DNA from: JAYYZW01 sp036339995
Lineage (GTDB): Bacteria; Pseudomonadota; Gammaproteobacteria; Ga0077536
Direction: 5' to 3'
Assembly (NCBI GenBank): GCA_036339995.1
Contig: JAYYZW010000034.1
Coordinates: 1-26,392, forward strand
Length of the DNA stretch: 26,392 nt
Below the pieces are notes generated by a model. That model did no database searches and was not told the origin of the DNA. It was given only the letters and a program-made list of their open reading frames with translations. Below, piece after piece: positions 23,372 to 26,392 of this stretch (position 1 is its first letter; every line of letters starts with the position of its first letter). Position numbers and translations under genes: made by a program.

Positions 23372-23653
23372 GTTAGCCCGACAAGCCTCCTACCTGGTGG
23401 TTGAGCGATCAGGTAGACTCGACCGTCGCTTCTTGCAGGAAGCGCAAATCCAGGTAGCCCTCGGGACGCCGGTCCAGGTATCCGAGTTCTTTCATAAGTT
23501 CAGGCGGGCATGGACACCGCGGGGCCGTCGTAGGTCGCCAGCGGCGGTGCCCATTGCGACTTACTCAGACATCGTCGAATGGCTTGATTAATTTTTTTTG
23601 TTCAACCATTTCTCTGAGGGCCGCGGCCGCCTTCGTGCGATAGGCGGGCTAAC
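23372..23653. repeat. Segment bounded by a 9-bp inverted repeat, containing dispersed repeat copy 2
   Basis: GTTAGCCCG (23372-23380) and CGGGCTAAC (23645-23653) are exact reverse complements and bound a 282-bp gene-free stretch. Its right part (23495-23650) is the second copy of the repeat at 9701-9860. The internal hairpin ATGGACACC (23510-23518) pairs GGTGCCCAT (23546-23554). The right boundary overlaps the SDR stop codon (TAG, minus strand). Whether the 9-bp pair is a real element end is uncertain. Confidence 0.5.
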
Positions 23654-24404
23654 TACTCAAGCCGCCATTGATCTTTAAGGACTGCCCTGTGATGAACGCA
23701 GCCTCATCCGAGCAGAGAAAGACCGCAGCCGCGGCGACATCCGCCGGCGTTCCCAAACGCCGCATAGGCGTCTGCCCGATCACGGCTGCGCGGTAGTCGT
23801 CATCCATATCGTTTTCTGCGAACGCTGTCGCAATCCAACCGGGCGCGAGTTCATTCACGCGGATCGCAGGTGCGAGCGAGCGCGCCAACGAACGGGTGAA
23901 CCCCGTCACGCCCGCTTTAATTGCGGCGAACATCTCGGGGTTGCGCTCGGCCATGCCGGCGAGCGCCATGTCCCAGGACATGTTGAGAATGACGCCCGAT
24001 GCCTGGGTACGCATGATCTCCGCGACCTTCCATGAGCACAGCATCGTCCCGCGCAAGTCAACGTCGATCAGGCGCGACAGCTTCTCCACGTCTTCGAGTT
24101 TCGCGGTCGCGCCAGTAAGGATGTCCGCGCCCGCGATGTTAGCCCAGATGTCGATTCCGCCCAGAAGCCGCTTCGATTCGTGTACGAGGCGGTGGACGTC
24201 CTTTACGTTCGACACGTCGGCCTGGATTTTACTGCCAGACCCGCCCCCGGCGGTGATAAGCTTCACCGTCTCGCCTGCCCCTGCAACCGAGCGCGCGTAA
24301 TTCACTACCACCGAAGCGCCTTCTCGGGCGAAAGCAACGGCGATGGCCCGGCCGATACCGCTGCTCGCACCGGTTATGACCGCGCGTTTATCCCTAAGAC
24401 GCAT
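23649..24404 (-). CDS. Short-chain dehydrogenase/reductase, catalytic Tyr replaced
   Basis: Classical-size SDR of 251 residues with a Rossmann fold: TGASSGIG (11-18), ADVS (62-65), NIAGA (89-93) and LAPGWI in the substrate/cofactor region. Ser 143 (LNMSWDM) and Lys 163 are present. The Tyr of the YxxxK pair is Phe 159 (MFAAIK), and the Ser-to-aromatic distance is 16 rather than about 13. The coenzyme fold looks intact, so it may bind NAD(P) without ordinary dehydrogenase chemistry. The C-terminus (FITGQSLKINGGLSS) is complete. The gene is isolated, with debris on its 3' side. Confidence 0.87.
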   Translation of the reverse strand: MRLRDKRAVITGASSGIGRAIAVAFAREGASVVVNYARSVAGAGETVKLITAGGGSGSKIQADVSNVKDVHRLVHESKRLLGGIDIWANIAGADILTGATAKLEDVEKLSRLIDVDLRGTMLCSWKVAEIMRTQASGVILNMSWDMALAGMAERNPEMFAAIKAGVTGFTRSLARSLAPAIRVNELAPGWIATAFAENDMDDDYRAAVIGQTPMRRLGTPADVAAAAVFLCSDEAAFITGQSLKINGGLSS

Positions 24405-24785
24405 TCCGCTTAATGCTTTCGCCTAATTAATGTTCGACGAAGCCTAGCACGACGATCCGGTGGTAAGTAGCGGACATTTTTCAATATTAGCTGACAATAG
24501 CGCAGTGGTCGCGTTACGCGAATTGTGTGTAGGTTAAAGGCTTACCCAAGGTATATTCGGAGCCGATGAGTGCGTTGGCCAAAGCAGCCATGCACTCCAT
24601 CGGCTGGACAGAAAATCAGCGCTGATCAGCGAAATCGTCAATCTTAAGAGGCTGATGAAAAACCAGATTTTTCGCCGAGCTGGCGGCGCGCTGCCGGCGA
24701 GTCGCGTCCACCGGTCCGCCGTGGTATGTAAAGGTGAATCTTGTTTGCGCACATTCCAATATTGCTCGACACCTGATTCCCGCGG
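24405..24785. other. Gene-free stretch between the SDR gene and the GIY-YIG pseudogene
   Basis: I find no convincing gene here. A 12-bp palindrome CGCTGATCAGCG lies at 24620-24631. A short minus-strand frame, MECMAALANALIG..., ends after 28 codons and matches nothing I know. The first 100 bases presumably hold the SDR promoter; no clear -35/-10 pair was seen. Confidence 0.4.
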
Positions 24786-25094
24786 ATGAACGACTGGCAT
24801 CTCTATCTTGTCCGAACGCGCCTCGGCACCTTGTACACGGGGATTTCGACCGATGTTCCAAGACGGCTGTCCGAACACGAGGGAAATGGATAAGGCGCGA
24901 AATACCTGCGAGCCAAAGGCCCACTCGAACGCGCTTACGCAGTAAGAATCGGTGACCGGACACTCGCGTTACGGGCGGAATACGTATTGAAGCAATTGTC
25001 GAAAGCGGACAAGGAGAAGATCGTCCGCAGTCGACCCGCGCCCGGGAACCTTTTGGAACTCCTGGGCGTCGCACCTCCAAATCGGCCGGGGTGA
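24786..25094 (+). pseudogene. GIY-YIG endonuclease (YhbQ/UPF0213 type) with one in-frame TAA
   Basis: From ATG 24786 the frame reads MNDWHLYLVRTRLGTLYTG, a clear GIY-YIG start in which LYLVR and LYTG stand for the two GIY/YIG strands. It then continues ISTDVPRRLSEHEGNG. Codon 36 (24891-24893) is TAA where the family has Lys or Arg before GAKY. The same frame then runs on without a break (GAKYLRAKGPLERAYAVRIG in part, then LRAEYVLKQLSKADKEKIV) to TGA at 25092-25094. Total length would be 102 residues, normal for the family. Only a single-base change (AAA to TAA) separates it from an intact gene. No good ribosome site precedes the ATG. Confidence 0.75.
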
Positions 25095-25217
25095 CGCTTG
25101 ATCCCGGTCCCGCCCGCTTGAGTATTCGCGAACGCGGCAAAATGATTAAATGAACCGAGACGTATTTATGCCGAACACAACACCCACCCACCTTCAGCCA
25201 TCCGAGCGTAATAACCC

Positions 25218-25640
25218 ATGAATAAGCTGCTTCGCCCATGGGCCCTTGGTTTATGCCTAATTGGCACCACGTCATCTGCGATCGCCGAAGAGGAATTCAG
25301 AAAGGTAGCCGAATGCGCGCACTCGGTGGAATCGGTCCCGATAAACATAAAGGGAATCTTGAGCCCGATTTACCTGGCAACATCCAGCGACAAGAGCCTG
25401 GCAGCGGCATCCAAAGAGCTCCATACACTGATGTCGGAAATCAATTTCTGCAGAGTATTCATTCTTTCTGGAGAGACGACGAGCAAAGAGAAACAACACG
25501 ACGCGATGGAATGGAAGTCCCTCAATCAGTGGTTGATCCGGCTGACTAATTTCACCAGCCTCAATGCAAACGGCGATATGGACCTGGACTGGAAAAAAGA
25601 ATACGAACTTTTCGTCGAAATCTACGAATTGGAAATCTAA
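25218..25640 (+). CDS. Secreted protein of unknown function
   Basis: 140 residues. The N-terminus is a good Sec signal (MNKLLRPWALGLCLIGTTSSAIA, cut before EEEF). The mature part of about 117 residues is mostly helical and acidic, with two Cys (AECAHSV and INFCRVF) that could form a disulfide in the periplasm. I recognise no family. No clear ribosome site lies before the ATG. The TAA stop falls inside the 4-bp CTAA duplication of MITE copy C, so the coding sequence ends exactly at the insertion. Confidence 0.6.
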   Translation: MNKLLRPWALGLCLIGTTSSAIAEEEFRKVAECAHSVESVPINIKGILSPIYLATSSDKSLAAASKELHTLMSEINFCRVFILSGETTSKEKQHDAMEWKSLNQWLIRLTNFTSLNANGDMDLDWKKEYELFVEIYELEI

Positions 25641-25802
25641 AGAATCTCTGAATAAGTCATGGTGCGTCTGAATTGTTCATGAAATGGCGCAGATCAAGGC
25701 GCGAATCGCACGCAATAGCGGGGGCTATTGGCAAGGTTCGTAACGTAAGGCTCCGCGATTTCATGGGCAAGGCAGATGTGCCATGACTTATTCAGAGGTT
25801 CC
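25641..25802 (+). mobile_element. 162-bp MITE, copy C
   Basis: The left end AGAATCTCTGAATAAGTCATG pairs with the right end CATGACTTATTCAGAGGTTCC, with two mismatches at the outermost part. It is flanked by CTAA on both sides (25637-25640 and 25803-25806). An internal hairpin CAATAGC/GCTATTG with a GGGG loop lies at 25713-25730. It has no open reading frame. It has the same orientation as copy B and is opposite to copy A. Confidence 0.88.
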
Positions 25803-25913
25803 CTAAAGGATTTTCAGGCGTTCGAACGGCATCGACGCAACGGGGGACTGCGGGCCGCCCGGCCTCGACCCAAAATCGACCCATGGTTTCCATAAAGACC
25901 TGAGAGCAACACG

Positions 25914-26186
25914 ATGACGATCGAGTGGTATGACTATATCGGCACCAGCGGGGTATTGATGATCCTGCTCGCCTATTTCCTGCTACAGACCGAACGGCTC
26001 GCGAGCACTGCGCTCAGTTATTCCGTGCTCAATCTGCTAGGCGGCTTGTTCATCACCGTGTCGCTGTTGTTCGATTTCAACCTGTCGGCGTTCGTCATGG
26101 AGGTGTGCTGGGTCGCCATCAGTATTTACGGCATCATGCACTACGCCGGGCACAGGCAAGACGATAGTACCCGCACCGCCGGTTAG
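25914..26186 (+). CDS. CBU_0592-like small membrane protein
   Basis: 90 residues with three predicted membrane helices: about 9-25 (GTSGVLMILLAYFLL), 37-55 (VLNLLGGLFITVSLLF) and 60-78 (FVMEVCWVAISIYGIM). The start WYDYIGTSGVLMI and the tail FVMEVCWVAISIYG match the CBU_0592 family pattern. Function is unknown. The ATG has a GAGAG ribosome site about 8 bases upstream. It starts 111 bases after MITE copy C. Confidence 0.8.
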   Translation: MTIEWYDYIGTSGVLMILLAYFLLQTERLASTALSYSVLNLLGGLFITVSLLFDFNLSAFVMEVCWVAISIYGIMHYAGHRQDDSTRTAG

Positions 26187-26269
26187 CGACGTTTTCCGCT
26201 TGCCGGACATTACTTCGTTGGTGACGGCGCGTATCATTTGTCCACGAACGGATACTGAGAACCCGAGCG

Positions 26270-26392
26270 ATGTTGACGTATATCGAACCCGATAAAGAGC
26301 ACCTCGAAGCGGTACGTGCCCATGGGCACGACGGTCCCGTCGTGATGTTGAATCTACTGCGGTTCGATACCCATAACGACGGCGAGTCGCGG
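26270..26392 (+). CDS. DUF1330-like protein (partial, 3' end outside window)
   Basis: 41 codons are visible to the window edge: MLTYIEPDKEHLEAVRAHG, then GPVVMLNLLRF, which is the typical first strand of DUF1330 / dimeric alpha-beta barrel proteins. The function of the family is unknown. The start is ATG 26270 with a weak purine stretch before it. It lies 83 bases downstream of the CBU_0592-like gene. Confidence 0.65.
   Translation, partial: MLTYIEPDKEHLEAVRAHGHDGPVVMLNLLRFDTHNDGESR

Noticed and set aside
23372..23653. Integron attC site
   Set aside because: The hairpin and GTTAGCC/GGCTAAC ends superficially resemble one, but the R-box consensus GTTRRRY / RYYYAAC is not satisfied and no integrase or cassette array is present.
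24616..25275. 219-codon minus-strand frame
   Set aside because: Opposes the GIY-YIG frame, whose family motifs are clear; the minus translation is Arg/Ser-rich without any domain.
1..26392. tRNA or rRNA genes
   Set aside because: No GGTTCRANYCC T-arm block in a cloverleaf context and no rRNA signature sequence was noticed by eye.

Overview
The window looks like the chromosome of a gammaproteobacterium. It carries the classical pcm-nlpD-rpoS block and the mltD / yafS-type methyltransferase / rnhA / dnaQ neighbourhood known from that class, plus Aas and an egtB-type gene. I cannot place the lineage more finely. Gene density is high. Most genes are housekeeping genes, and small non-coding mobile elements sit in the gaps between them.

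Layout. 1-389 (-): 5' part of a lysine-rich histone H1-like gene with a 15-bp tandem repeat. 572-1237 (-): adk. 1345-1480: a 136-bp element with 20-bp perfect terminal inverted repeats (TIRs). 1533-1904 (+): Mth938-like protein. 1932-6721 (-): a minus-strand run, in transcription order argD, argF, pcm, nlpD, rpoS. 6722-7153: a structured, gene-free leader region. 7154-7468 (+): grxD. 7496-9512 (-): yafS-like methyltransferase, rnhA, dnaQ. 9513-9985: non-coding debris where gloB lies in relatives. 9986-11563 (+): mltD. 11762-13984 (+): aas.

14099-18387 is an accessory-looking cluster: a DUF547 secreted protein (-) divergent from an ArsM-type arsenite methyltransferase (+) and a fused TVP38-type membrane domain / MerA-like flavin disulfide reductase (+). 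18391-19783 (-): creatininase-family gene overlapping nfi. 20017-23251 (+): apt, DUF924, TANGO2/NRDE and an egtB-type gene, closely packed and probably one transcript. 23252-23650: gene debris and a diverged repeat. 23649-24404 (-): short-chain dehydrogenase lacking the usual catalytic Tyr. 24786-25094 (+): GIY-YIG endonuclease gene with one in-frame TAA. 25218-25640 (+): unknown secreted protein. 25914-26186 (+): CBU_0592-like membrane protein. 26270-end (+): start of a DUF1330 gene.

Three points stand out. (1) Three copies of a 161-162 bp MITE lie at 11564, 19842 and 25641. Two have clean 4-bp YTAA duplications, and in both the left duplication contains the TAA stop codon of the preceding gene. 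(2) The ArsM / TVP38-MerA fusion / DUF547 cluster looks like an arsenic-methylation or organoarsenical module. (3) Several loci are decaying or atypical: the missing gloB, the nonsense GIY-YIG gene, a membrane-protein fragment behind egtB, and enzymes with changed active-site motifs.
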